Shown here: in pieces, positions 50,018 to 59,072 of the stretch
Position numbering within the stretch: position 1 is the first letter of the stretch
Layout: each line of letters starts with the position of its first letter
Assembly (NCBI RefSeq): GCF_023701745.1
Contig: NZ_JAJOZB010000001.1
Coordinates: 4,532,501 to 4,596,500 of the forward strand
Source: Streptomyces sp. RKAG293
Lineage (GTDB): Bacteria > Actinomycetota > Actinomycetes > Streptomycetales > Streptomycetaceae
Reading direction: 5' to 3'
DNA length: 64,000 nt
Program-made: the position numbers and the translations under genes
The notes under the pieces: model-generated
Told to the model about the DNA's origin: nothing
The model's input: the letters and a program-made list of their open reading frames with translations, nothing else
Database searches by the model: none

Positions 50018-51274
50018 TTGTCACATCCGACCGCCACCGTCCCGCTCATCGACGCGGAGCCCGGCCACCCGTCCGGGTCGCGCCGGCTGCTCTCCCACCC
50101 CGTACTGCTGCTGGCCGGAATCGTGCTGGCCTCGCTCAACATGCGGGGCGCGCTGGCGAGCATGGCGCCGCTGGTCGGCGACGTCAGCGCGCACTACGGG
50201 CTCTCCTCGACGGTCAGCAGCCTGGTCACGTCGGTGCCGGTGCTCTTCCTGGGGCTGGGATCGATGGTCGCGCCCCGGCTGTCCCAGCGGTTCGGCACCG
50301 AGCAGGTGCTGTTCGCCGCGCTGGCGGTGCTGTCCGCCGGGATCGTGGTGCGGTCGCTGTCCTCCATCGTGGCGCTGTTCGCCGGAAGCGTCCTGCTGGG
50401 CACGGCGATAGCCCTGCTCAACGTCCTGATGCCCGGTCTGATCAAGCGCGACTTCCCGCACCGGGCCGCGAGCATGACCTCGCTCTACACCTGCGCGATG
50501 GTCATCGGCGCGTCGACCGCCGCCGGGGTGTCCGTCCCGCTGGAGAAGTCGTTCGGCGGCAGCTGGCAGGCCGCGCTGGCGTTCTGGGCCCTGCCGGCGG
50601 CCGTCGCCGCGGCGGTCTGGTTCCCGCAGGTGGTGCTGTCCCGCAGGAGCCGTTCCGCCGCGCCTGCCCCCGCTGTGCCGAACAGCCCGGTTCCGGTCCG
50701 GGACGCGGGGGTCTGGCGGAAGCCGCTGGCCTGGCAGGTCACCTGCTTCATGGGCCTGCAGTCGCTGCTCGTCTACGTCGTCATCGCGTGGATGCCGACG
50801 ATCCTCACCGACCACGGGATGAGCAGGAGCGCCGCCGGGATCGTCTTCGCCTTCAGCAGCCTGGTCCAGGTGGTGGGCGCGTTCGTCTTCCCGCTGCTCG
50901 CGGGCCGGATGCGCAACCAGGGTCCGCTGGTGGCCGTCGCCGTCGGCCTGACCGCGTCCGGATACGCCGGGCTCCTGGTGGACCCGGTCGGCGGCGCCTG
51001 GGCGTGGGCCGCGCTGCTCGGCGTCGGCCAGGGCGGCGCCGTCGGGCTGGCGCTGACGATGATCGTGCTCCGCAGCCGGGACGCGTTCACCGCCGCACGG
51101 CTGTCGGGCATGGCCCAGGGCGTCGGCTATCTGCTCGCCGCCGCCGGACCGCTGGCGGCCGGCGCGCTCTACCAGAGCAGCGGCGGCTGGACCGCGCCGA
51201 TCGTGCTGATGCTGCTGCTGTGCGGCGCGCAGCTCGCCGCGGGACTGGGCGCGGGCAGGGACCGCAAGGTCTGA
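50018..51274 (+). CDS. MFS transporter, CynX/NimT-type
   Basis: 418 aa, TTG start at 50018 with GGAAGGGG at about 50004-50011; no ATG is placed well. Twelve hydrophobic segments. CynX-type pattern: LLLAGIVLASLNMRGALASM near the N-terminus, ASMTSLYTCAMVIGASTAAG, and second-half LIVTDHGMSRSAAGIV-like PTILTDHGMSRSAAGIV. These carriers export cyanate, nitroimidazole or related small compounds. Regulated probably by the FadR-type protein upstream. Confidence 0.88.
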   Translation: MSHPTATVPLIDAEPGHPSGSRRLLSHPVLLLAGIVLASLNMRGALASMAPLVGDVSAHYGLSSTVSSLVTSVPVLFLGLGSMVAPRLSQRFGTEQVLFAALAVLSAGIVVRSLSSIVALFAGSVLLGTAIALLNVLMPGLIKRDFPHRAASMTSLYTCAMVIGASTAAGVSVPLEKSFGGSWQAALAFWALPAAVAAAVWFPQVVLSRRSRSAAPAPAVPNSPVPVRDAGVWRKPLAWQVTCFMGLQSLLVYVVIAWMPTILTDHGMSRSAAGIVFAFSSLVQVVGAFVFPLLAGRMRNQGPLVAVAVGLTASGYAGLLVDPVGGAWAWAALLGVGQGGAVGLALTMIVLRSRDAFTAARLSGMAQGVGYLLAAAGPLAAGALYQSSGGWTAPIVLMLLLCGAQLAAGLGAGRDRKV

Positions 51275-51311
51275 CCCCCGGCCCCTGCCCTTCCCGTCCG
51301 TCGCCGCCCGG

Positions 51312-52031
51312 TTACTCCTCACCCGCCAGGGTGAGGGAGCGCAGCCGCTGCGCGGCGAACCAGGTGGCGGCGACGGTCACCCCGACGAGCAGGACGATCG
51401 CGACCGGGAGCCCGACGTCGGACTGCACGATGTCGCCGCCCCCGATCTTCTGCGCCAGCGCCAGCGACCACTGCTGGACGCTGAGGGTGCGGGCGCCCGG
51501 GACGAGGTTGCCGATGAGGGACTCCCAGACCAGCGCGTAGACGAGTCCCGCCACCACGGCGTGCCGGGTGACGACGCCCAGCAGCAGGAAGACCGCGGCG
51601 TAGGCGATCGACGCGACGGCCGCGGCGATGCCGTAGGCGACCGCGAGCTGCTGGCTGTTGCCGTTCAGGATGTAGCCGGCGATGAAGGTCGGGATGGCCG
51701 AGAACGCCATGGCGACGCCGATCGCGACGGCCAGTTTCGTCAGGATGATCGACGGCCGCTTCAGCGGCTTGGCCAGCAGATAGACGATCGAGCCGTCGTC
51801 GATCTCCGGCGCGATGGCGCCCGTACCGGCGATGACGCCGATCAGCGGCACCATCGTCGCGAGCGCGAAGCCGCCCAGCAGGTCGCTGGTGACGTTGTCG
51901 TCCACCCCGGCCAGGGCGCGCACGGCGACGGAGATGACGATCAGCAGCGCGGGCAGCGCGCAGAGGATGAGTGCGCGGCGCCTGCCGAGCAGCGCCCGGA
52001 AGGTGAGCCGGGCCACGGTGGGGTTGTACAT
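51312..52031 (-). CDS. ABC-2 transporter permease (second system)
   Basis: 239 aa, ATG at 52031 with AAGGAG upstream. Six transmembrane helices (ALILCALPALLIVISVAVRA, TMVPLIGVIAGTGAIAPEID, AFSAIPTFIAGYILNG, AAAVASIAYAAVFLLLGVVT, LPVAIVLLVGVTVAATWF). ABC-2 type with DDGSIVYLLAKPLKRPSI in the coupling loop. Last gene of a run of two ATPase-permease pairs; its ATPase is directly upstream, 31 bp. Confidence 0.9.
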   Translation of the reverse strand: MYNPTVARLTFRALLGRRRALILCALPALLIVISVAVRALAGVDDNVTSDLLGGFALATMVPLIGVIAGTGAIAPEIDDGSIVYLLAKPLKRPSIILTKLAVAIGVAMAFSAIPTFIAGYILNGNSQQLAVAYGIAAAVASIAYAAVFLLLGVVTRHAVVAGLVYALVWESLIGNLVPGARTLSVQQWSLALAQKIGGGDIVQSDVGLPVAIVLLVGVTVAATWFAAQRLRSLTLAGEE

Positions 52032-52062
52032 CGCTGTGGACTCCTTAAGGCCGTTGGGCCGC

Positions 52063-53034
52063 TTACGCCGTGACCAGGTAGGAGAAGACGCTCTCCAGGG
52101 ACTCGTCGGACGGCGAGACCGTGTACAGCCGGATGCCGTGTTCGCGGGCGACGCGCGGCAGCAGTTCCGTGAAGGCGGAGAAGTCGATCGCCTGGATGCG
52201 CAGCGCCCGCCCGTCACCCGCCCCCGCCCCTCCGGCGAAGCGCTGCGCGCTGCCCCTCCCATCATCCGACCAGTCGAGTTCGATCGCGGCCGTCGACGCG
52301 TCCGCGATGAGCGCGGCGGCCAGCTGCCGGTCGTCGCTGGACCGTACGAGGTAGCGGTGCGGGCGGTCCGTCATCAGGCGGCGGATCTTGCGGAAGTCAC
52401 CGGAGGCGGCATGCCGGCCGGCCACCACGACCTCGATGTGGCTCGCGAGCTGCTCGACCTCCTCCAGGATGTGCGAGGAGAACAGCACCGTGCGGCCGTC
52501 GGAGCCCATCTGCCGGAGCAGGTCCATGAGATGGAGCCGCTGGCGCGGGTCCATGCCGTTGAAGGGCTCGTCGAGCAGGAGCACCGACGGGTCGTGGACG
52601 AGGGCCGAGGCCATCTTCACGCGCTGCCGCATGCCCTTGGAGTACGTGTCGATCTTGCGGTCCTGCGCGTACGCCATCTCGACGGTGGCCAGCGCCCGGT
52701 GGGCGGCGGCGCCGGGGTCGGACAGTCCGTGCAGCTCGGCGTTGGCGAGGACGAACTCCGCGCCGGTGAGGAAGTCGTACATCCCCTCCCGCTCGGGCAC
52801 GATCCCGATGTGGTGGTACACCTCCTCGTTGCGCCAGATCCGCGTGCCGTCGAGGGTGACGGAGCCGGTGGACGGGGCGAGGAAGCCGGCCATCATGTTG
52901 ATGAGGGTGGACTTTCCCGCGCCGTTCGGGCCGAGCAGGCCCGTCACGCCGGGGCCGATCGACATGGTGACGTCGTTGACCGCCACCACGTTGCCGAACC
53001 AGCGCGAGACGTTGTCGATGGTGATCGTCGTCAC
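52063..53034 (-). CDS. ABC transporter ATP-binding protein (second system)
   Basis: 323 aa, GTG at 53034 overlapping the upstream permease stop. Walker A GLLGPNGAGKSTLINMMAG, signature YSKGMRQRVKMASALVHD, Walker B VLLLDEPFNGMDP and H-loop SSHILEEVE. C-terminal 110 residues form an acidic/Gly-containing tail. Drives the ABC-2 permease at 51312. Substrate unknown; similar pairs export drugs, peptides or lipids. Confidence 0.94.
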   Translation of the reverse strand: MTTITIDNVSRWFGNVVAVNDVTMSIGPGVTGLLGPNGAGKSTLINMMAGFLAPSTGSVTLDGTRIWRNEEVYHHIGIVPEREGMYDFLTGAEFVLANAELHGLSDPGAAAHRALATVEMAYAQDRKIDTYSKGMRQRVKMASALVHDPSVLLLDEPFNGMDPRQRLHLMDLLRQMGSDGRTVLFSSHILEEVEQLASHIEVVVAGRHAASGDFRKIRRLMTDRPHRYLVRSSDDRQLAAALIADASTAAIELDWSDDGRGSAQRFAGGAGAGDGRALRIQAIDFSAFTELLPRVAREHGIRLYTVSPSDESLESVFSYLVTA

Positions 53035-53993
53035 GAGAGTCCGACCTTCCGGTAGCGGCGCATCAGCAGGCCGAAGCAGCCGGCGATGACGGCGAGGAGC
53101 ACGAGCAGGTAGACGGTGCCCGCGAAGGCGTTGGGCGGGCCGTAGTTGCCCGGGTTCGAGACGGTGGCGCCGAGCCACCAGGACTGTGCGCCGTCCAGCA
53201 GGCTGATCGGGGAGAAGAGGCCGAACCAGCCCTCCGCCTCGAAGTTGCCCTGGCTGTAGGCGACACCCTGGATCGCGCTGACCGCGCCGTACGAGATGGC
53301 GATGACCGCGATGATCGCGGCGACGCCGAAGCCGCGGCGCGGGGTGATGGCGGCGATCACCATGCCGATGCCCGCCAGCAGCAGGGAGAGCAGGAGAGCG
53401 GCCACGATTCCCTTTCCGAACCCGGCTGTCTGGGACGCGAAGCCGAACTTCGCCAGCAGTCCGCCGACGTAGAGGATGACCAGCGGCACCGCGGTGAGGA
53501 TGAACAGCGCCGCCGTCATCGCCGCGAACTTGGCGGCGACGTAGTCGATGCGCTCGATGGGGCGCGAGAAGTACAGCGGCGTCGTCTTGAACCGCAGGTC
53601 ACGGGAGACGGACTGCGGGGCCTGGGCCGCGACGAAGAGCGCGATGACCATCTGCAGGAAGATCGTGTACTGCATGTACTGCATGGGCAGCTTGGTCATC
53701 TTCGTGCCGATCGCGACCGCCACGATGATCAGCGCGGGAGCGCACATCGCGGCGAACAGCAGCATCGGCAGCACCTTGGACTTCGCCGACCGGCCGAGGC
53801 CGTAGGCGCCGCGCAGGCTCTGCGAGAAGAGCGAGACGCGGGCGTAGCCACGGCCGAGGCGCGGGCCGTCGTAGTGGCGGTAGCCGATGTTGTGGATGAC
53901 ATCGGCGCTGCGCTGGGCCTCCGGCGATGCGGGGGCGGGAACAGGTGCGGATGCGGATGCGGGAACGGATGCGGGAACGGTGTCAGGCTGCAT
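53031..53993 (-). CDS. ABC-2 transporter permease (first system)
   Basis: 320 aa, ATG at 53993 with GGGAGG upstream. It starts with a Pro/Ala/Ser repeat (VPASVPASASAPVPAPASPE), then about six helices (PMLLFAAMCAPALIIVAVA, MVIALFVAAQAPQSVS, LFILTAVPLVILYVGGLL, GIVAALLLSLLLAGIGMVIA, VAAIIAVIAISYGAVSAIQ, TVYLLVLLAVIAGCFGLL). Coupled to the ATPase upstream (10-bp overlap). Substrate unknown. Confidence 0.9.
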   Translation of the reverse strand: MQPDTVPASVPASASAPVPAPASPEAQRSADVIHNIGYRHYDGPRLGRGYARVSLFSQSLRGAYGLGRSAKSKVLPMLLFAAMCAPALIIVAVAIGTKMTKLPMQYMQYTIFLQMVIALFVAAQAPQSVSRDLRFKTTPLYFSRPIERIDYVAAKFAAMTAALFILTAVPLVILYVGGLLAKFGFASQTAGFGKGIVAALLLSLLLAGIGMVIAAITPRRGFGVAAIIAVIAISYGAVSAIQGVAYSQGNFEAEGWFGLFSPISLLDGAQSWWLGATVSNPGNYGPPNAFAGTVYLLVLLAVIAGCFGLLMRRYRKVGLS

Positions 53994-55035
53994 TTCGGCT
54001 GCCTCCCTTCTGCGGCCGGCTGCCGGTGGCGCCTGCGGTCTCGAGGACGTCGGAGTCGGCACCGGTCTCGGTATCCGTCTCGTCGTCCGTCTCGTCGTCC
54101 GTGCTGAAGACCTCCGCGATCCGGTGACGTCGCTGTTCCATCCGGACCAGGCCCAGGCCGAGTTCGGCGACCGCGTCCCTGATGAGGTCGTAGGTGGCCT
54201 CGCCGTCCATCTCGACGAGCAGGATGTGGCCGATGTTCGCGCCGCCGGATCCGGGCCCCTCGCCCTGCACCGAGACCCCCAGCGCGGTCAGCGCCGCGCG
54301 CAGCGCGTCGGTGCCGTGCGGGTGCCGGTCGGTGTCGGTGACCTCGACCGCGAGTGAGGCCGTGGCCTGTGTGAAGTCGCTGGTGGAGGAGGAGCGCAGC
54401 AGCTTTCCGCCGTCGATGACGACGACGTGGTCGCTGATGCGTTCCAGCTCGCCCAGCAGGTGCGAGGTGACCAGGACGGAGATGCCGAAGTCGCTGTGGA
54501 CCCGGCGGATCAGTCCGAGCATCTCGTCGCGGCCCGCCGGGTCCAGGCCGTTGGTCGGCTCGTCGAGGAGGACCAGCTTCGGGTCGTGCACGAGTGCCTG
54601 CGCCAGCTTGACGCGCTGCTTCATGCCCGTGGAGTAGCCGCCCATGGCGCGGTACCGCTCCTCGTACAGTCCGACGTGGCGCAGGGTGTCGGCGGTGCGC
54701 TCGCGGGCCGCGGCGGGCGGCAGCCCGGACATCCGCGCCATGTGGACGACGAACTCGGTCGCCGACACATCGGGCGGCAGGCAGTCGTGTTCGGGCATGT
54801 ACCCGACGAGACTGCGGATCGCCGCGCCTTCGGTGGCCACGTCGAGTCCGAGCACGGCGGCACGGCCCTCGGTGGCCGGGGACAGACCCAGCAGAATCTT
54901 GATCAGGGTCGACTTGCCGGCTCCGTTGGCACCTACCAGCCCGGTCACGCCGGGGGTGATGTCCACGGAGAGCCGGTCCAGGGCGGTCACCCTCGGGTAC
55001 CGCTTGCTCAGGCTTTCGGTCACGATCACAGTCAC
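53983..55035 (-). CDS. ABC transporter ATP-binding protein (first system)
   Basis: 350 aa from GTG at 55035; GTGs at 55029 and 55023 are also possible. A TACCGT -10 just upstream suggests a leaderless start. Walker A GLVGANGAGKSTLIKILLG, signature YSTGMKQRVKLAQALVHD, Walker B VLLDEPTNGLDP, H-loop TSHLLGELE. A C-terminal acidic Thr/Asp/Glu run (STDDETDDETDTETGADSD) ends it. Paralogue of the second ATPase, so the two systems arose by tandem duplication. Confidence 0.93.
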   Translation of the reverse strand: MTVIVTESLSKRYPRVTALDRLSVDITPGVTGLVGANGAGKSTLIKILLGLSPATEGRAAVLGLDVATEGAAIRSLVGYMPEHDCLPPDVSATEFVVHMARMSGLPPAAARERTADTLRHVGLYEERYRAMGGYSTGMKQRVKLAQALVHDPKLVLLDEPTNGLDPAGRDEMLGLIRRVHSDFGISVLVTSHLLGELERISDHVVVIDGGKLLRSSSTSDFTQATASLAVEVTDTDRHPHGTDALRAALTALGVSVQGEGPGSGGANIGHILLVEMDGEATYDLIRDAVAELGLGLVRMEQRRHRIAEVFSTDDETDDETDTETGADSDVLETAGATGSRPQKGGSRNAA

Positions 55036-55269
55036 GTTGTCGACGGTAGTGGCGCGGACCACATCGGAGCGTCCCTCTGCGGGGCCCCATCGGGGTAGTC
55101 CTGCGGGCTGACCTCCCGTAGGGGATCTCCTCCGAGCGCCGGACTGATGTCAGGGGCATGGCGTTCCGGCGGGGGTCCGGGTGGCGGGGCGGGTGGGAGT
55201 CCGGGTGGGAGTCCGGGTGACGGGCCCGGACGGCGGGGCGGGAGTTTTCCACAGGCGGTGCGGGCACCC

Positions 55270-55309
55270 TTGACCCTGCCATGAAGTGATGTCACATTCA
55301 TCGATGTCA
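55270..55309 (+). promoter_or_regulatory. promoter with flanking direct repeats upstream of M24 gene
   Basis: TTGACC (55270-55275) and CACATT (55293-55298) are 17 bp apart, a good house-keeping promoter. GATGTCA repeats at 55288-55294 and 55303-55309 (15 bp apart) overlap it and may be a regulator site. The gap 55036-55356 otherwise holds G-rich direct repeats (GGTGGGAGTCCG) and no gene. Confidence 0.45.
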
Positions 55310-55356
55310 GGGTTGGCGCATGCCGTGCTGGGTGCCGTACTGAGGGGTGGGCGGTC

Positions 55357-56229
55357 GTGATGATTCATCCATCGGACGGGTCGGACGGGCTGGACGGTTC
55401 GGACGGGCGGAGCAGGAATCCGGACGGGCTGGACGGGTTCCGGGAGGTGCAGCGACTGGCGTACGCGTGCGCCGAGGCGGTCGCGGCGCAGCTGAAACCG
55501 GGGGTGACCGAGCGGGAGGCCGCCCGCATGATGCGGGAGTGGCTGCGCGAGCGGGGTGTGCGCGACTGGTTCCACCTGCCGTTCGCCTGGTTCGGGGACC
55601 GGACGGCCTTCACCGGCTTCAAGGTGCCGCTGCAGTTCTTCCCCACGCAGCGCCGGCTGGAGCCGGGCATGCCCTTCATCCTGGACACCGCCCCGATTTA
55701 CAAGGGGTTCACCGCCGACATCGGGTACTCCGGGTGCCTCGGCCTCAACCCGGTCCATGACCGGCTGCTGGCGGATCTGCGCGAGCACCGCGAGCTGATC
55801 CTGCGCGAGGTGCGCGAGCGCCGCTCGCTGCGGGCGATCTACGAGGACGTGGACCGGCTGATGGCGAAGCAGGGCTACGCCAACCGCCACCGCGCCTATC
55901 CGTTCGGCGTCATCGCCCACAAGGTCGACCGCGTGCGGGAGCGGCGCTGGTCACCGCAGATCGCCGGCTTCGGCACCCAGAGCCTCAAGGGGCTGGCGAA
56001 GGACGCGCTGCACGGCCACCGGGACGGCTGGTCCCCGCTGTGGAGCCCGTACCGGATGTCCGACCACCCGCCGCAGCCCGGACTGTGGGCGGTCGAGCCC
56101 CATCTCGGATTCCGCGGGACCGGGGCGAAGTTCGAGGAGATCCTCGTGGTCACCGCGACGGACGCGTACTGGCTGGACGACGAACTGCCGCATGTGAAGC
56201 GCTGGAAGGAAGCGGGGCTGGCCGTATGA
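55357..56229 (+). CDS. M24-family metallopeptidase-like protein
   Basis: 290 aa, GTG at 55357 with GAGGGG at 55342-55347 (ATG at 55360 possible). The N-terminus holds SDGSDGLDGSDG-type repeats. Pita-bread fold with metal ligands in ILDTAPIYKGFTADIGYS (two Asp), AYPFGVIAHKVDR (His), GLWAVEPHLGF (Glu) and KFEEILVVTATD (Glu), so it could be catalytic. Unlike true aminopeptidases it is small and lies with an EphD-like and a ferritin-like hydrolase, suggesting a role in lipid or xenobiotic metabolism rather than protein trimming. Confidence 0.85.
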   Translation: MMIHPSDGSDGLDGSDGRSRNPDGLDGFREVQRLAYACAEAVAAQLKPGVTEREAARMMREWLRERGVRDWFHLPFAWFGDRTAFTGFKVPLQFFPTQRRLEPGMPFILDTAPIYKGFTADIGYSGCLGLNPVHDRLLADLREHRELILREVRERRSLRAIYEDVDRLMAKQGYANRHRAYPFGVIAHKVDRVRERRWSPQIAGFGTQSLKGLAKDALHGHRDGWSPLWSPYRMSDHPPQPGLWAVEPHLGFRGTGAKFEEILVVTATDAYWLDDELPHVKRWKEAGLAV

Positions 56230-58088
56230 GCCGAGACGGCGCGGGAGACGGGACCGGGAGCGGGAACGGCGGCGGGTCGGGGGCGGGCAGCGGGTCGGGA
56301 GCGAGCGGCGGGTCCGGGGCGGGCGGCGGGTCCGGGGCGGCGCGCGAGCGGTGGGTGGCGGGCGACGGGGTCGAGCTGTGCGTCGCCGAGTACGGGGACG
56401 CGTCGCTGCCCACCGTGGTGCTGCTGCACGGCTACCCCGACAGCAAGGAAGTCTGGTCCCAGGTCGCCGACCGGCTCGCGGACCGCTTCCACGTCGTGCT
56501 CTACGACGTGCGCGGCCACGGCCGCTCGACGGCGCCGGAACCGCTGCGCGGCGGCTTCCGGCTGGAGAAGCTGACCGACGACTTCCTGGCCGTCGCGGAC
56601 GCGGTCAGCCCGGACCGGCCGGTCCACCTCGTCGGCCACGACTGGGGCTCGGTCCAGGGCTGGGAGTTCGCCACCGTGGGGCGGACCGAGGGCCGCATCG
56701 CCACCTTCACCTCCATCTCGGGGCCTTCCCTCGACCACTTCGGCCACTGGATCAAGCAGCGCGTCGCACGGCCCACCCCGCGCCGGCTCGCCCAGCTCCT
56801 CGGCCAGGGCGCCAAGTCCTGGTACGTGTACGCCCTCCACACGCCCGTGCTGCCGGAGCTGGCCTGGCGCGGAGTGCTCGGCAGGCAGTGGCCCAAGCTG
56901 CTCGCCCGCGCCGAGAAGATCTCCTCGGCGGACTACCCGACGGCCTCGCTGCCCGAGGACGCCGCGCACGGCGCGTGGCTCTACCGGGACAACGTCAGGG
57001 ACCGGCTGCGCGCGCCGCGCGCGGACGCCTACGCCCATGTGCCGGTGCAGCTGATCACCCCGACCGGTGACCCGTTCCTCTCGGAGAAGCTCTACGACGA
57101 GCTGGAGCAGTGGGTCCCCGACCTGCGGCGCCGCACCATTCCGACCAAGCACTGGGTGCCGCGCACCCGCCCGGATCAGATCGCCCAGTGGATCGGTGAG
57201 TTCGTGACGTCCAACGAAGAGGGCCGTCCCGCCCGGAAGACCCCCGACAAGCCCGGCCCCGCCGGTGAGCGGTTCGCCGGTCAGCTGGTGCTGGTGACCG
57301 GCGCCGGCAGCGGCATCGGACGCGCCACCGCCTTCGCCTTCGCCGAGGCGGGGGCACGGATCATCGCGGTGGACCGGGACGCGGAGTCCGCGGCCCGCAC
57401 CGCGGAACTGGCCCGGCTGATCGGCGCTCCGAGCGCCTGGGCCGAGACCGTGGACGTCTCCGACGAGCAGGCCATGGAGAAGCTCGCGGAGAAGACCGCC
57501 ACCGAGTACGGCGTGCCCGACGTCGTCGTCAACAACGCCGGTATCGGGCTGGCCGGCTCCTTCCTCGACACCACCACCGAGGACTGGAAGCGGGTGCTGG
57601 ACGTGAACCTGTGGGGCGTCATCCACGGCTGCCGGCTCTTCGCCCGGCAGATGGTCGACCGCGGCCAGGGCGGCCATATCGTCAACACCGCCTCGGCCGC
57701 CGCCTTCCAGCCGTCGCGCGCGCTGCCCGCGTACAGCACCTCCAAGGCGGCCGTGCTGATGCTCAGCGAATGCCTGCGCGCCGAACTGGCCCCGCACGAC
57801 ATCGGGGTGAGCGCCATCTGCCCCGGCATCGTCAACACCAACATCACCTCGACCACCCGCTTCGCCGGGGTCACCGACGCGGAGCAGGACCGGCGCCGCG
57901 CCAGGTCGTCCCGGCTGTACGGACTGCGCAACTACCCGCCGGAGAAGGTCGCCGAGGCGATCGTGCGCGCGGTGATGCGCAACTCCGCGGTCGTCCCGGT
58001 CACCCCCGAGGCGCGCGGCGCCCGGCTGCTGGGCCGGCTGTCCCCCAGGGCGCTGCGCGGTCTGGCCCGTCTCGACCCGCCCCTGTAA
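56226..58088 (+). CDS. alpha/beta hydrolase - SDR fusion (EphD-like)
   Basis: 620 aa; ATG at 56226 overlaps the M24 stop (ATGA). After a Gly/Ser-rich start (about 6-38) comes an alpha/beta hydrolase at about 40-340: LLHGYPDSKEVWSQVADRLA oxyanion, GHDWGSVQGW with nucleophile Asp, and KHWVPRTRPDQIAQWIG at the end with the catalytic His. Residues about 355-600 form a classical SDR: LVTGAGSGIGRATAFAFAEA (NAD(P) binding), NNAGIGLAGS, and active-site YSTSK. Mycobacterial EphD has the same order and acts on epoxy mycolates. Substrate here unknown. Confidence 0.92.
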   Translation: MSRDGAGDGTGSGNGGGSGAGSGSGASGGSGAGGGSGAARERWVAGDGVELCVAEYGDASLPTVVLLHGYPDSKEVWSQVADRLADRFHVVLYDVRGHGRSTAPEPLRGGFRLEKLTDDFLAVADAVSPDRPVHLVGHDWGSVQGWEFATVGRTEGRIATFTSISGPSLDHFGHWIKQRVARPTPRRLAQLLGQGAKSWYVYALHTPVLPELAWRGVLGRQWPKLLARAEKISSADYPTASLPEDAAHGAWLYRDNVRDRLRAPRADAYAHVPVQLITPTGDPFLSEKLYDELEQWVPDLRRRTIPTKHWVPRTRPDQIAQWIGEFVTSNEEGRPARKTPDKPGPAGERFAGQLVLVTGAGSGIGRATAFAFAEAGARIIAVDRDAESAARTAELARLIGAPSAWAETVDVSDEQAMEKLAEKTATEYGVPDVVVNNAGIGLAGSFLDTTTEDWKRVLDVNLWGVIHGCRLFARQMVDRGQGGHIVNTASAAAFQPSRALPAYSTSKAAVLMLSECLRAELAPHDIGVSAICPGIVNTNITSTTRFAGVTDAEQDRRRARSSRLYGLRNYPPEKVAEAIVRAVMRNSAVVPVTPEARGARLLGRLSPRALRGLARLDPPL

Positions 58089-58145
58089 GCCCCGGTGAGT
58101 CGCCGTAAACCCCGATAGTCCTCACAAGCCCCGGTAAGCCCCGGT
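58087..58145 (+). repeat. phased AAGCCCCGGT repeats before the hydrolase gene
   Basis: Exact 10-mers at 58087-58096, 58126-58135 and 58136-58145, with a variant AAACCCCGAT at 58107-58116, so spacing is in steps of about one helical turn. They overlap the end of the EphD-like gene and run up to the ribosome site of the next gene (AAGGAGG). Confidence 0.6.
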
Positions 58146-58162
58146 AAGGAGGTCACGACACC

Positions 58163-59056
58163 ATGAGTTACGCGATCAAACCGCGCCGGGTCTCGTTCGA
58201 CTGGAAGCAGACGCCGCTGCACTGGATTCCGGACGAGCCGACCGCGACCCACGTCATCAATGTGCTGCACCTGCTGCTCCCCGCCGGGGAGAGGTGGTTC
58301 GTCAAGGTCTTCAAGGAGGCCCTGCCCCTGGTCACGGACGAGGAACTGCTCAAGGACGTCAAGGGGTTCATGGGCCAGGAGGCCACCCACAGCGTGCAGC
58401 ACGCCTACGTCCTGGAGCATCTGGCCGAGCAGAACCTCGACACGGACCGCTACACCCGGCATGTGGAGTGGATGTTCGACGTCCTCCTCGGGGAGAGGCC
58501 GCCGTTCGGCTCACCGATACCGAGGGCCGAGTGGCTGAAGTTCCGGCTCTCGCTCATCGCCGCGATCGAGCACTTCACGGCGGTGCTCGGCGACTGGATC
58601 CTGGCCGCCGGGGCACTGGACGACGCCGGCACCGACGAGGTGATGCTGGACCTGCTGCGCTGGCACGGCGCCGAGGAGGTCGAGCACCGGGCCGTCGCCT
58701 TCGACATGTACCAGCACGTCGCCGGGGAGGGCCTGCCGCGCTATCTGCGCCGCGCGGAGGGCATGGTCCTCGCCTGGCCGGCCCTCGCCTATCTCTGGGT
58801 GACCGGGGCCCGCTACCTGATGCGGCACGATCCGCAGCTGCCGCACGGCAGGTACCGCTTCCGTGACCACCGCGCGGCGGCCGCCAAGGGGCTGCTGCCC
58901 TCCTGGGCCGCGCTGAACATGGCCATGCCCAGATACCTCCGGCGGTCGTACCATCCGTCACAGGAGGGGTCGCTGCGCAGGGCCGTCGAGTACCTGGCGA
59001 CTTCCCCGGCGGCACGGATCGCGGCGGGCGCGATAGGCCGCGCTGCCGCCTCGTGA
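58163..59056 (+). CDS. metal-dependent hydrolase, ferritin-like (PF10118-type)
   Basis: 297 aa, ATG at 58163, with AAGGAGG at about 58146-58152. Helical bundle with di-metal ligands: MGQEATHSVQHAYVLEHLAE, IAAIEHFTAVLGDWILAAG and WHGAEEVEHRAVAFDMYQHV give the Glu and ExxH sites. Proteins of this family (metal-dependent hydrolase, TIGR/Metal_hydrol) are common with lipid-modifying genes. Follows the EphD-like gene by 74 bp, likely same operon. Confidence 0.88.
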   Translation: MSYAIKPRRVSFDWKQTPLHWIPDEPTATHVINVLHLLLPAGERWFVKVFKEALPLVTDEELLKDVKGFMGQEATHSVQHAYVLEHLAEQNLDTDRYTRHVEWMFDVLLGERPPFGSPIPRAEWLKFRLSLIAAIEHFTAVLGDWILAAGALDDAGTDEVMLDLLRWHGAEEVEHRAVAFDMYQHVAGEGLPRYLRRAEGMVLAWPALAYLWVTGARYLMRHDPQLPHGRYRFRDHRAAAAKGLLPSWAALNMAMPRYLRRSYHPSQEGSLRRAVEYLATSPAARIAAGAIGRAAAS

Positions 59057-59072
59057 GTCCAGGGAGGACCGT

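Noticed and set aside
58087..58145. CRISPR-like repeats
   Set aside because: Units are 10 bp without unique spacers, so not a CRISPR array; no cas gene in the window.
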